Made by a program: the position numbers and the translations under genes
NCBI GenBank assembly: GCA_024231695.1
Contig: JAAEQF010000587.1
Location: 28,744-92,743 of the forward strand
DNA from: FCB group bacterium
GTDB taxonomy: Bacteria > Zixibacteria > MSB-5A5 > GN15 > JAAZOE01
Reading direction: 5' to 3'
DNA: 64,000 bases
Notes under the pieces: model-generated
Told to the model about the DNA's origin: nothing
Seen by the model: the letters and a program-made list of their open reading frames with translations, nothing else
Database searches by the model: none
Part shown: piece by piece, positions 56,714-64,000 of the stretch
Numbering within the stretch: the first letter of the stretch is position 1
Layout: every line of letters starts with the position of its first letter

Positions 56714-57478
56714 ATGAAATTAAAAATCGAAAGACCTATTCTGTTTTTTGATCTTGAAACAACTGGAACCGACACAGAAAATGATCGGATTGTGCAAATT
56801 GCTTGCGTTAGAATTAGTGAGTCGGGTCATCGCTACGAATATGTCCAGCTAGTCAATCCTTGTCGGCCGATACCGAAGGAAGCAACAGAGGTTCACGGCA
56901 TCACAGACGAGATGGTTTCCAATAAACCACAATTTAGGGAGATTTCACAAACCGTTTGCGAAATTTTTGACGGTGCTAACATCGGCGGATACAACATAAA
57001 ACGATTTGACATACCGCTTTTAATGAATGAACTGCAAAGATGCGGAGCACAGATTGATGTAAATGTGGCAATCGTCGACGTGATGGAAGTTTTTCACCAG
57101 CGAGAACCACGTGATCTGGAAGCGGCTTTGAAATTTTATTGCGGCAAAACATACGACAACGCCCATGATGCGCTTGCAGATGTCGTCGCGACTATCGATG
57201 TACTTGAGGGACAGCTTAAACGGTACGACGATTTGCCGCACACCGCAGCCGGAATTCACAACGAAACAAGAGACCCGGATGCCGTTGATCTTGCCGGTAA
57301 ACTTCGTTTTGATGAAAATGGAGAAATGACAATTACATTTGGCAAGCACAAGGGACAGAAATTGAGGGATATTCCAACATCGTATTTGTCTTGGATGATG
57401 AATAATAATGTAATTGGTCCAGACGCAAGCAACGTGATTGATAGTGCGCTGAGTGGGCATTTTTACAAAAAAAACTAG
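56714..57478 (+). CDS. DnaQ-like DEDDh 3'-5' exonuclease with DUF3820 (254 aa)
   Basis: FFDLETTG (Exo I), HGITDEMV with GGYNIKRFDIPLL (Exo II) and AHDALADVVAT with the His and Asp (Exo III) are all present. The C-terminal ITFGKHKGQKLRDIPTSYLSWM is the DUF3820 pattern. The protein probably degrades single strands or proofreads. It is immediately before TerL. Confidence 0.8.
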   Translation: MKLKIERPILFFDLETTGTDTENDRIVQIACVRISESGHRYEYVQLVNPCRPIPKEATEVHGITDEMVSNKPQFREISQTVCEIFDGANIGGYNIKRFDIPLLMNELQRCGAQIDVNVAIVDVMEVFHQREPRDLEAALKFYCGKTYDNAHDALADVVATIDVLEGQLKRYDDLPHTAAGIHNETRDPDAVDLAGKLRFDENGEMTITFGKHKGQKLRDIPTSYLSWMMNNNVIGPDASNVIDSALSGHFYKKN

Positions 57479-59077
57479 ATGGGCGAAGCTGCAGTAAAAA
57501 TAGTTGAACCTAAACCTCGGTATCCAGACGGGCATTACGACAACGTTGGTAACCTACATCCAGATTTTCGCCCACCAATGCGCCATCTGGCAACGTTTAA
57601 CGATTTAGATCTACCTACACCTAGTAAAGATAATGTCGTTGAGCTACGCGGTGTAGCTAACCGCCTAAAACAAATCCAAATACAGCAGGCACGGGACGAC
57701 TATCTGTGCTTCGTTGAGTATTGTTTTAAAGATCCAGTTACCAAGCGGATGTTCGAGCCTCAGTGGTTTCACGATGACTGGTCAATTTCGTTTGATGAGG
57801 AAAAACGCTGTATTGTTATTGCTCCTCGTGGTCACGGCAAAACATCAATTGTCTTGCCATACGTGATTTGGAGAATAGGCCGCAACGTAGATCTTCGCGT
57901 CAAAATCGTTTGCGCCGATGACCCGACAGCGATAAAACGCCTGAAAGTCATAAAAAAAACAATTGAACTCAATCCGCGTGTGCGGGAAGTGTTCCCAGAA
58001 CTTGAGCCGGACAAAAAAACTGGTTGGACCGACCACGCAATATTCGTCAAGCGCTCAATTATCGACCCAGAGCCAACGATTGAGGCCAAGGGGATCGGGT
58101 CGTCCATCGTTGGATCCCGTGTTGATCTAGTTATCGCTGATGATATTGTCTCGATTCAGAATTCAGTGGCAAGACCGGCCGAGCGAAAGAAGGTTATAGA
58201 CGCATGGGAAAACGATTGGATGAACTTGGTTCACGATGATTCCCAAGTGATATATATTTGTACGCTCTACCATCGAGACGACAACAGCCATAAAGTCATG
58301 AAGTCTGGCGCGTATAAAAAACTATTTTACGCGATTGATAGCCAATACGGGGCGATGTGGCCGGACAAAATTTCGGAGTTATCTCTTAGGGATAAGCGAT
58401 CAACGATGTCAGAGAGTGCCTGGGCTCGTGGATATCGAAATGAACCAAAGGCAGACGAAGATCGAATCATAAGAGAAGTGTGGTTCCAGTACTGCGATAT
58501 TGACATAAACGAGATGGTTCAGAGTGGTTGGGTGTTTTTCACATCGTACGATGTTGCCACAAAAAAAGGCGTCAAAAACGACTATTTCGCCAGCGTCACG
58601 AGCGCTGTAAATATAGTCACGAAAGACATCATAATTGTTGATGCATGGCACGATAAATTGACAAAAGCGCAACAGGCGAAAATGGTTTTTGTAGAGTACA
58701 AACGTTACAATCCGTTCCGGATTTTTGTGGAAATCGTCGGGAACGAAGCGCTTGATCAGCGCATATTGGAGAATTACCCGGAACTCGCGGGGATACTAGA
58801 ACCGATAAATCCGCATAATTCCAAAGGGCAGAGGCTGGACGCTATCACACCATTTCTGGAAAATGGCCACGTCTGGTTTGCAAGTCATCTTGATCCTGAT
58901 AACCCTAAATTCAAAAAACACAGAGGCAATCTATATTATGAATTAGTCGAATTCCCTAGTGATCACGATGATTTGGCGGATTCATTTAGTCAAAATTTGG
59001 ATGGTGTGCGCCGGTATCATCTAGATACTTACCAATGGAATAAAGAGAATCAGGATGTTGAGGTTTTGACGTTCTGA
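57479..59077 (+). CDS. terL: terminase large subunit (532 aa)
   Basis: Walker A APRGHGKTS (115-123) and the acidic Walker B DLVIADDIV (about 217-225) define the ATPase motor. The C-terminal RNaseH-like nuclease has the FFTSYDVA aspartate, VEIVGNE and a final HDDLADSFSQ aspartate. The length is typical for TerL. It packages DNA into proheads; the portal follows. Confidence 0.85.
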   Translation: MGEAAVKIVEPKPRYPDGHYDNVGNLHPDFRPPMRHLATFNDLDLPTPSKDNVVELRGVANRLKQIQIQQARDDYLCFVEYCFKDPVTKRMFEPQWFHDDWSISFDEEKRCIVIAPRGHGKTSIVLPYVIWRIGRNVDLRVKIVCADDPTAIKRLKVIKKTIELNPRVREVFPELEPDKKTGWTDHAIFVKRSIIDPEPTIEAKGIGSSIVGSRVDLVIADDIVSIQNSVARPAERKKVIDAWENDWMNLVHDDSQVIYICTLYHRDDNSHKVMKSGAYKKLFYAIDSQYGAMWPDKISELSLRDKRSTMSESAWARGYRNEPKADEDRIIREVWFQYCDIDINEMVQSGWVFFTSYDVATKKGVKNDYFASVTSAVNIVTKDIIIVDAWHDKLTKAQQAKMVFVEYKRYNPFRIFVEIVGNEALDQRILENYPELAGILEPINPHNSKGQRLDAITPFLENGHVWFASHLDPDNPKFKKHRGNLYYELVEFPSDHDDLADSFSQNLDGVRRYHLDTYQWNKENQDVEVLTF

Positions 59078-59163
59078 TGAAAGTTGTGTTGACCTAAAAC
59101 AGGGTATCATTGACAATCATGGAGTAAAATTACTCGCATTTTAAAGGCGAAAGGCAGTGAAAA

Positions 59164-61104
59164 ATGGGAAATAAAAAATCAGTTAAGGGCGCAGGCGGTG
59201 AGGTAAATGTCGGTATCGAGGCGATAGATACACCATCGGCTCCAACGACGGTAAAACAAGCATTGGTAAAGGCTTTAGTTATAACAGGTCGTGCTGACAA
59301 TATTGATGAAGCAATTAAGACATTGGATGAACATGATGGTATCTGGGAGGATGCAGAAGCTGTTGATCCTCTTCTTGATCTAGAATCACTGATGAGCCTT
59401 TATGAGATAAGCGATTCCTTGCGTCAAAATGTCGATGCCTACGTAACCAATATTGAGGCCAACGGCCATGTGTTAGAGCCAAAGATCGATCTGAATAAAA
59501 AGGGCGTAGATAATACGGTCGCAGTCAAAACTGCCATGGACGCAGCCAACTGGGCTGACGCCGTCACAGCCGCACTTTCCGACCTTAACGAAGAGGCAGA
59601 AGCGGAAGGCGTCGACGTTACCGACGAGATGCGCACAGAAGCCATCAATTCGATTACGGTTGCGGAGCCAACTGACGAACAGGTACGTGCAAGAACGGAA
59701 GAATTGCGGCTTCAAATGCAGCGCGAAATGCATATGGCTAAGGCCTGGTTTAGGAATGTGCACCCAAGTTTATCGTTTATAGATCTTCGTGAACGAAAGA
59801 GGGTGGATGAGGAAACAATTGGGCACGCTGCCTGGGAAGTACGTAGAGACGACAACAACATGATCCGCCGGCTTGAACCAATGCCAGGCTATACGATTCT
59901 GCCTGTCAAGGCGAGTGATCAACACATTGAAGTCAAAAACGAGGAGTGGGTCTCAGACATCGATACTAGGCCGGTGATTGAAAGTGTAAAATTTCGTAGG
60001 TATGTTCAGCTAGCAAATGGAAGATCCGTTTATTATAAAGATTTAAACGATCCACGGCTCGTTTCAGACCGAACAGGCAAGGTCTATATGAAGGTCGATG
60101 GGGAGGGGGGGATGAAACCTGACCCAGCTAAAATGAAAGAGGATGAACCACAAGCAAATCCCGCGAACGAGGTAATTTACTTCGCAATTTATCACCCAAA
60201 AACCACGGCGGGGATGATTCGATGGGCGGGGCTCATCACCGCAGTGATCGGTAGCCGAGCCGCTGCCGAGGCCAATTTGGCCTATTTTGAGAACCACGCT
60301 GTGCCGGATGCAGTGCTGTTGGTGTCCGGTGGTCAGCTCAACAACGAGTCGGTACAACGCATACAAGAGGCACTACGATCGAAGGCTAAGGGGCCTGGAA
60401 ATCATCATAGAACGCTAGTAATACAAGCCACGGCAAAAGGGAGTCAACCGAATCAAGAGGTAAACAACCCAGATATGGAATGGGTGAATCTATCTGACTT
60501 TCAGAACGGGGATGCACTATTTCAAGGGTATACCGAAAACAACAAAGTCGGTGTGTCATCGGCGTTTCGTCAAGCTCTTCTTCTTATCGGCCATATCCCA
60601 TCCGATCTAAATCGTGCAACGGCTTATGCTGTTCTTTCGTTGATTGAGAAACAGGTTTATGGGCCGCTACGTAACAAATTCGATTGGTGGGTAAACAATA
60701 CCTTGCTGCCGTCGATTGGGATAAAACTAATTAGGTTTATAAGTTTGAGCCCAGAGGCAACAAATATTGAAGAAATGTCCAAAGCTCTTGAACAGGGCAT
60801 AAAAGGTGGTGCGTTTACGCCAAACGACTTACGAGCATTTTATAGTAAGTGGCTAAACGTTGACTTGCCACGTATCGACGCCCCATGGGCAGATGTCCCC
60901 TTGAGTACGACACTTTCACAACTCAACCTCGGCGCCGAGCCACCATCCGATGAGGACGGGGGAGGGGATGACGAGGACGACGACAACAAGCCTGCCAAAA
61001 ATGAAAAGCTTGCAAGCCGCTTGACAGAGTTAGAGAGTAATGTATCTAAACTCTTGAAAAGACTGGAGAAAGACGACGCTTTCGCCGAAACATTTGGACA
61101 ATAA
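59164..61104 (+). CDS. portal protein (646 aa)
   Basis: The arrangement of a helical N-terminus, a central region with RWAGLITAVIGSRAAAEANLAYFENH and GHIPSDLNRATAYAVLSLIEKQVYGPL, and an acidic C-terminus is that of PBSX/SPP1-type portal proteins. An N-terminal extension of about 80 residues is unusual. The C-terminal tail has a coiled coil. It forms the dodecameric DNA channel. Confidence 0.75.
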   Translation: MGNKKSVKGAGGEVNVGIEAIDTPSAPTTVKQALVKALVITGRADNIDEAIKTLDEHDGIWEDAEAVDPLLDLESLMSLYEISDSLRQNVDAYVTNIEANGHVLEPKIDLNKKGVDNTVAVKTAMDAANWADAVTAALSDLNEEAEAEGVDVTDEMRTEAINSITVAEPTDEQVRARTEELRLQMQREMHMAKAWFRNVHPSLSFIDLRERKRVDEETIGHAAWEVRRDDNNMIRRLEPMPGYTILPVKASDQHIEVKNEEWVSDIDTRPVIESVKFRRYVQLANGRSVYYKDLNDPRLVSDRTGKVYMKVDGEGGMKPDPAKMKEDEPQANPANEVIYFAIYHPKTTAGMIRWAGLITAVIGSRAAAEANLAYFENHAVPDAVLLVSGGQLNNESVQRIQEALRSKAKGPGNHHRTLVIQATAKGSQPNQEVNNPDMEWVNLSDFQNGDALFQGYTENNKVGVSSAFRQALLLIGHIPSDLNRATAYAVLSLIEKQVYGPLRNKFDWWVNNTLLPSIGIKLIRFISLSPEATNIEEMSKALEQGIKGGAFTPNDLRAFYSKWLNVDLPRIDAPWADVPLSTTLSQLNLGAEPPSDEDGGGDDEDDDNKPAKNEKLASRLTELESNVSKLLKRLEKDDAFAETFGQ

Positions 61105-61105
61105 A

Positions 61106-61480
61106 ATGGGGCAAACTGAACAAAAGTATAGGGTAGTCAGAACGGGCAGGGCTAGGGGCGCGTTTCCGAGGGGCGGCGATATAATAATCCACGTCTACCC
61201 GAACGACGGCACACCGTCCGGTGCAATCATCGTTCGATGTCCGGTTTGTAGTGGGCTTCAATACACTAACTCCAAAGTTAATGGTCCGGACGACGCGCCA
61301 ACGATTGCAAAGCCGATCAAATGCGGATGTGTCAGATGTGGTAAAACGTTTAGAATTAAAGGGGGGCGAGCGTTAATCGTCGATCCAGAACCAAAAAAAC
61401 AGTCACCTGAACTAGATGACAACATGATCGGCGCCGGTGTTTTTTACCCGTCGCAAAATAGGGGTTGGAAAAAAAAATGA
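61106..61480 (+). CDS. zinc-ribbon protein between portal and head genes (124 aa)
   Basis: CPVCSGLQY and CGCVRCGKTF form a zinc ribbon. The position between portal and Mu F-like gene suggests a head-assembly accessory; no family was recognised. Overlaps the next gene by four bases. Confidence 0.65.
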   Translation: MGQTEQKYRVVRTGRARGAFPRGGDIIIHVYPNDGTPSGAIIVRCPVCSGLQYTNSKVNGPDDAPTIAKPIKCGCVRCGKTFRIKGGRALIVDPEPKKQSPELDDNMIGAGVFYPSQNRGWKKK

Positions 61481-61788
61481 CGTTTGGATCTCGTAGACGC
61501 AAAAAAATAATAGTTGACCCAACTGATCCGTTTGCTATGGGGTGGGAACGAGCAGCTAGGACCATCCCAGACAGCAATATTAAAAATGGGCCAGACCAAG
61601 TTCTGCTGTTGAGAGAAGAAAAATTTGGATGCTTAATACCGATTCAGTCGATTGAGGTTGACCCTACTAATCCGCTGCGGGCTCAGGTTGAGGCGTGGGC
61701 AAATTATAACGGTTACGAATTATCCGAACACAACGAATCTGGGGGGAAATGGGCCGCTATATCGAAGCTTAAAAAGCGCAACGCTTAG
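61477..61788 (+). CDS. hypothetical head-region protein (103 aa)
   Basis: ATG 61477 is preferred because it overlaps the previous stop. The acidic/basic mixed protein contains DPTDPFAMGWERAARTIP. No family recognised; same transcript as the portal. Confidence 0.6.
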   Translation: MTFGSRRRKKIIVDPTDPFAMGWERAARTIPDSNIKNGPDQVLLLREEKFGCLIPIQSIEVDPTNPLRAQVEAWANYNGYELSEHNESGGKWAAISKLKKRNA

Positions 61789-61862
61789 CGGTCGCCCTGT
61801 CACAACACTAGAACTATTCAAACAGCTGGCGTGAACGTCCTAAACGATCTATAACCAAATAG

Positions 61863-64000
61863 ATGTGTGAGTTTTGTAGAGGCTACCACGCCAAGCCAGC
61901 AGAAGGATATTTTAGTCTGTCCCCCGGACAGCCAATTATCACAGATCCAATTGAAAGACTTTGGAAAGGCGACACGTTCAAAGATGACTTGACGCCTGCT
62001 AGCGGTTACGCCGTGATCGTTGACGGGAAAATGCGTCATCTTGGCAAAGTTCCGCTGGCACGGGCTAGGCAAATTGCGATGAAAAGCGGGGACACCGCAA
62101 CGATTGCAGCTGCCGTTGGTTTTAGTGATTTAGATGTGCTAGTTTGGCGAAACGTTGAGATAATCGACCGGACCAAGGGCGGCTTGTTTGTAGGTGACGA
62201 CGGGGAACTAATGCGCAAAATGTCTCCGTTCGAACAGATCGAAGACATGACAGACGTCTATGCCGACAAACTCAAAACGGAATATTCGAAATGGGCCAAG
62301 GGCCAAATGGATGAGTATTTTTCTCACCTCGACGTAAATTGGTACGACGTTGACGATGTCGAAGCCGTGTTTGCTTCCGCTGGCGACGAAGCAATCACAG
62401 ACAAAAAAGACGTTGACCGGCTTTCTAATGCGTGGGGTGCATCGGCTCTAATTTATACAACCATGGCGGCGTCACAGGCCCGAGAGTTCACAAAATCCGC
62501 GTTCCTTCCGAAAATCGGATCGTCTATATCCACCGGTGATCGCCAGGCGATGAAGTTTCTGTCTGACCAACCAGGTTTTTTCGTTCGCGATCACCTCGGA
62601 AGGGTTGACGCAGGCCTCACCAAAGCCGGGAAAGCGATTGTCAACCGTGGTATTCGTGACGGCATAGGGTACCAGGAAATTGGTAAGGAACTCCGCGAAC
62701 AGCTGCCAGGTATGTGGGGGAAGTACGGCGCCAACTATTCCAACGTTGTAGCCAACGCCGGAGTGCAACGTTCTAGGGCGTTCGCTGAGATCACATCGTA
62801 CGTTGAAGCTGGGATAGAATTCGCTGAACTTATCGCAGTGCTAGACCAAAGGACGACAGATACATGTTTTTTGGGTGAGACGATGGTGTCTACACCAACA
62901 GGTCAAAAACGCATAGATAGCATCAAAATAGGCGATTTGGTAGTAACAGCGAGCGGGCTTGAGCGAAAAGTCATTGGAACACAACGCAGATGGGCAAACA
63001 ACCTATGTGAAATCATTTTTTCAAACGGTCTTAAGTTATTTGTGACAGGAAATCATTCTATAGTCACGGAGGGTGGATGGAAAAAATCTGAAGAGTTAAA
63101 AGAAAATGATCGGGTCGCAGTTTTGCAGGCAACGACCCCTAAAAAAAAGGCACCATCTACGATTGCGGATACCGTTGGAATTTCTCAACAGGAACAAGGA
63201 AAAGAGGGAAGAAGACCTGCTGAATTTTATCTCAAAAAAACTACCGATTTTATTACAGTCAAAAGCACAATGCGTCTCGGTAGATATTATGAAGTTTTTA
63301 ATTTAGAGGTCGACGAGGATCATACTTATCTAGCCGAAAACATTCAGGTTTCTAACTGCCGTATGCTAGACGGCCAGATCATACGAGTTGATAGCATTGT
63401 TGATATTCTCAATCAAACGCTGGAAATCGAAAATCCAGAGGAAATAAGGGAAGTGTCACCGTGGATTTCGACTAAGAAAAATCCTTCTACCGGGGTGCCG
63501 CAGCTCGTAACAAGGAACGGAGTTGTTCTGGCAGATATTGTTCGAAGTGGATATGGGAAAATTGACGATCGGGGCCAGTTCGCAGCGCGATTAATGGGTG
63601 ACCAACTCGCCGTCGATGCGAGTATCGGACCTCCCCCGTATCACGCTTACTGCAGGACGACGATGAACCCAGTTGTAAAAACGTTTCAGGTCCCGCCGAA
63701 AACGTGGAGGGTCGCAATTCCGACCACACCACTGAACCCGAAAGAGGCAAACCCGATTACTACTCCAAGTTTTCTTCGTGGGCTCACCGCAGCTGCATAT
63801 GTCAATTCGATTGGTGCCGCTGACCGAGGGTACATGACCGGACGAAATCCAACCGTATCTCGCCACGTCTCCCTCGGCATGCCTGGGGATCCGGAGGCGG
63901 GCGTTTGGGGTGAGGATGGTTGGATTGATTCGATGGACGCGCGAGAACAAGTGGAACGTCGTGTTTCAAACTCGCTATCTCGGTTATCGAATGCGTTAAA
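61863..64000 (+). CDS. Mu gpF-like head morphogenesis protein interrupted by a mini-intein (3' end outside window)
   Basis: The frame is open from ATG 61863 to the window end and is absent from the ORF track for that reason. The N-extein ends AVLDQRTTDT and the C-extein begins CRMLDGQ. Joined, they give the conserved R-T-T-x-x-C-R-x-L-D-G motif of SPP1 gp7/Mu F head proteins. HAYCRTTMNPV supplies the other cysteine-rich motif. Such proteins are minor head proteins bound to the portal. No ribosome site is visible before 61863, so the start is uncertain, but the frame is not. Confidence 0.8.
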   Translation, partial: MCEFCRGYHAKPAEGYFSLSPGQPIITDPIERLWKGDTFKDDLTPASGYAVIVDGKMRHLGKVPLARARQIAMKSGDTATIAAAVGFSDLDVLVWRNVEIIDRTKGGLFVGDDGELMRKMSPFEQIEDMTDVYADKLKTEYSKWAKGQMDEYFSHLDVNWYDVDDVEAVFASAGDEAITDKKDVDRLSNAWGASALIYTTMAASQAREFTKSAFLPKIGSSISTGDRQAMKFLSDQPGFFVRDHLGRVDAGLTKAGKAIVNRGIRDGIGYQEIGKELREQLPGMWGKYGANYSNVVANAGVQRSRAFAEITSYVEAGIEFAELIAVLDQRTTDTCFLGETMVSTPTGQKRIDSIKIGDLVVTASGLERKVIGTQRRWANNLCEIIFSNGLKLFVTGNHSIVTEGGWKKSEELKENDRVAVLQATTPKKKAPSTIADTVGISQQEQGKEGRRPAEFYLKKTTDFITVKSTMRLGRYYEVFNLEVDEDHTYLAENIQVSNCRMLDGQIIRVDSIVDILNQTLEIENPEEIREVSPWISTKKNPSTGVPQLVTRNGVVLADIVRSGYGKIDDRGQFAARLMGDQLAVDASIGPPPYHAYCRTTMNPVVKTFQVPPKTWRVAIPTTPLNPKEANPITTPSFLRGLTAAAYVNSIGAADRGYMTGRNPTVSRHVSLGMPGDPEAGVWGEDGWIDSMDAREQVERRVSNSLSRLSNAL
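62865..63356 (+). mobile_element. mini-intein in the Mu F-like protein
   Basis: Residues 335-498 of the 61863 ORF form a 164-residue Hint domain. Block A is CFLGETMVSTPTG. Block B is TGNHSIVTEGGWKK with His. Blocks F/G are YYEVFNLEVDEDHTYLAEN ending in VSN, followed by Cys+1. The penultimate residue is Ser rather than the usual His. There is no room for a homing endonuclease domain, so mobility would need a separate endonuclease. Confidence 0.9.

Noticed and set aside
59089-59117. TTGACC-N17-GACAAT before the portal gene
   Set aside because: The -10 is poor and the spacing coincidence is likely chance; not listed as a promoter.
63106-63306. 66-aa ORF in another frame within the intein
   Set aside because: It is a shadow of the Mu F-like/intein ORF and has no homing-endonuclease motif.
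1-64000. Integrase, reverse transcriptase or transposase
   Set aside because: None of the ORFs shows such motifs; a diversity-generating retroelement and insertion sequences were looked for and not found.

Overview
The window is one stretch of a large double-stranded DNA bacteriophage, or a prophage-like element, assembled with circularly permuted ends. It opens in the tail-fibre/baseplate genes and closes in the head genes (large terminase, portal, Mu F-like head protein). Major capsid, tape-measure and tail-tube genes are not present, so the genome extends beyond 64 kb. Nearly all genes are on the plus strand, tightly packed, with stop/start overlaps and clear Shine-Dalgarno sites. No integrase was found. 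The host is not identified. The aspartate/threonine-repeat lipoprotein is of a kind common in Myxococcota and related deltaproteobacterial lineages, which makes such a host plausible (inference). The P2 gpI-like tail protein suggests a contractile-tail type baseplate (inference).

Layout: (1) 1-11.6 kb holds tail and fibre genes, including a 950-aa protein with four 420-bp repeats. (2) 11.6-12.8 kb holds a reverse-strand lipoprotein gene that looks like a moron. (3) 12.9-18.4 kb holds a two-HTH regulator and a recombination module: Cas4-like nuclease, a RecT/annealing-like conserved phage protein, and a Rad50-like ATPase. (4) 18.6-24.2 kb holds a reverse-strand small gene, a P22-type antirepressor with a striking interleaved inverted-repeat leader, replication genes with iteron-like repeats, and repeat proteins. 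(5) 24.3-47 kb is a belt of small early/accessory genes. It includes a Gp37/DUF5131 protein, an ASCH-like protein, many zinc-ribbon proteins, an HhH-GPD glycosylase, an HNH nuclease, a VRR-NUC nuclease, a canonical tRNA-Trp and two odd tRNA-like elements. The amidase endolysin (33.5 kb) and an SLT transglycosylase (36.2 kb) also lie here. (6) 47.1-49.3 kb holds holin/spanin-like membrane proteins and a TerS-like protein. (7) 49.4-55.3 kb holds small single-gene cassettes behind a shared promoter/operator design. (8) 55.3-64 kb holds a ParB-methyltransferase, a DnaQ-like exonuclease, TerL, the portal, and a head protein interrupted by a mini-intein and cut by the window end.

How the parts fit: the 12.9 kb regulator, the antirepressor and several small HTH proteins are candidates for the lysis/lysogeny or early/late switch. 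At least six promoters across the window share one architecture: a TTGAC-type -35, a CACAATGTG-like palindrome at a fixed place in the spacer, and a -10 three bases later. Four of them also share a CA-rich leader. They look like a phage regulon that switches scattered genes together. The most unusual elements are the pseudoknot-type antirepressor leader, the dispersed operator/promoter cassette, the mini-intein in the head protein, and a tRNA-like element with a giant anticodon arm.
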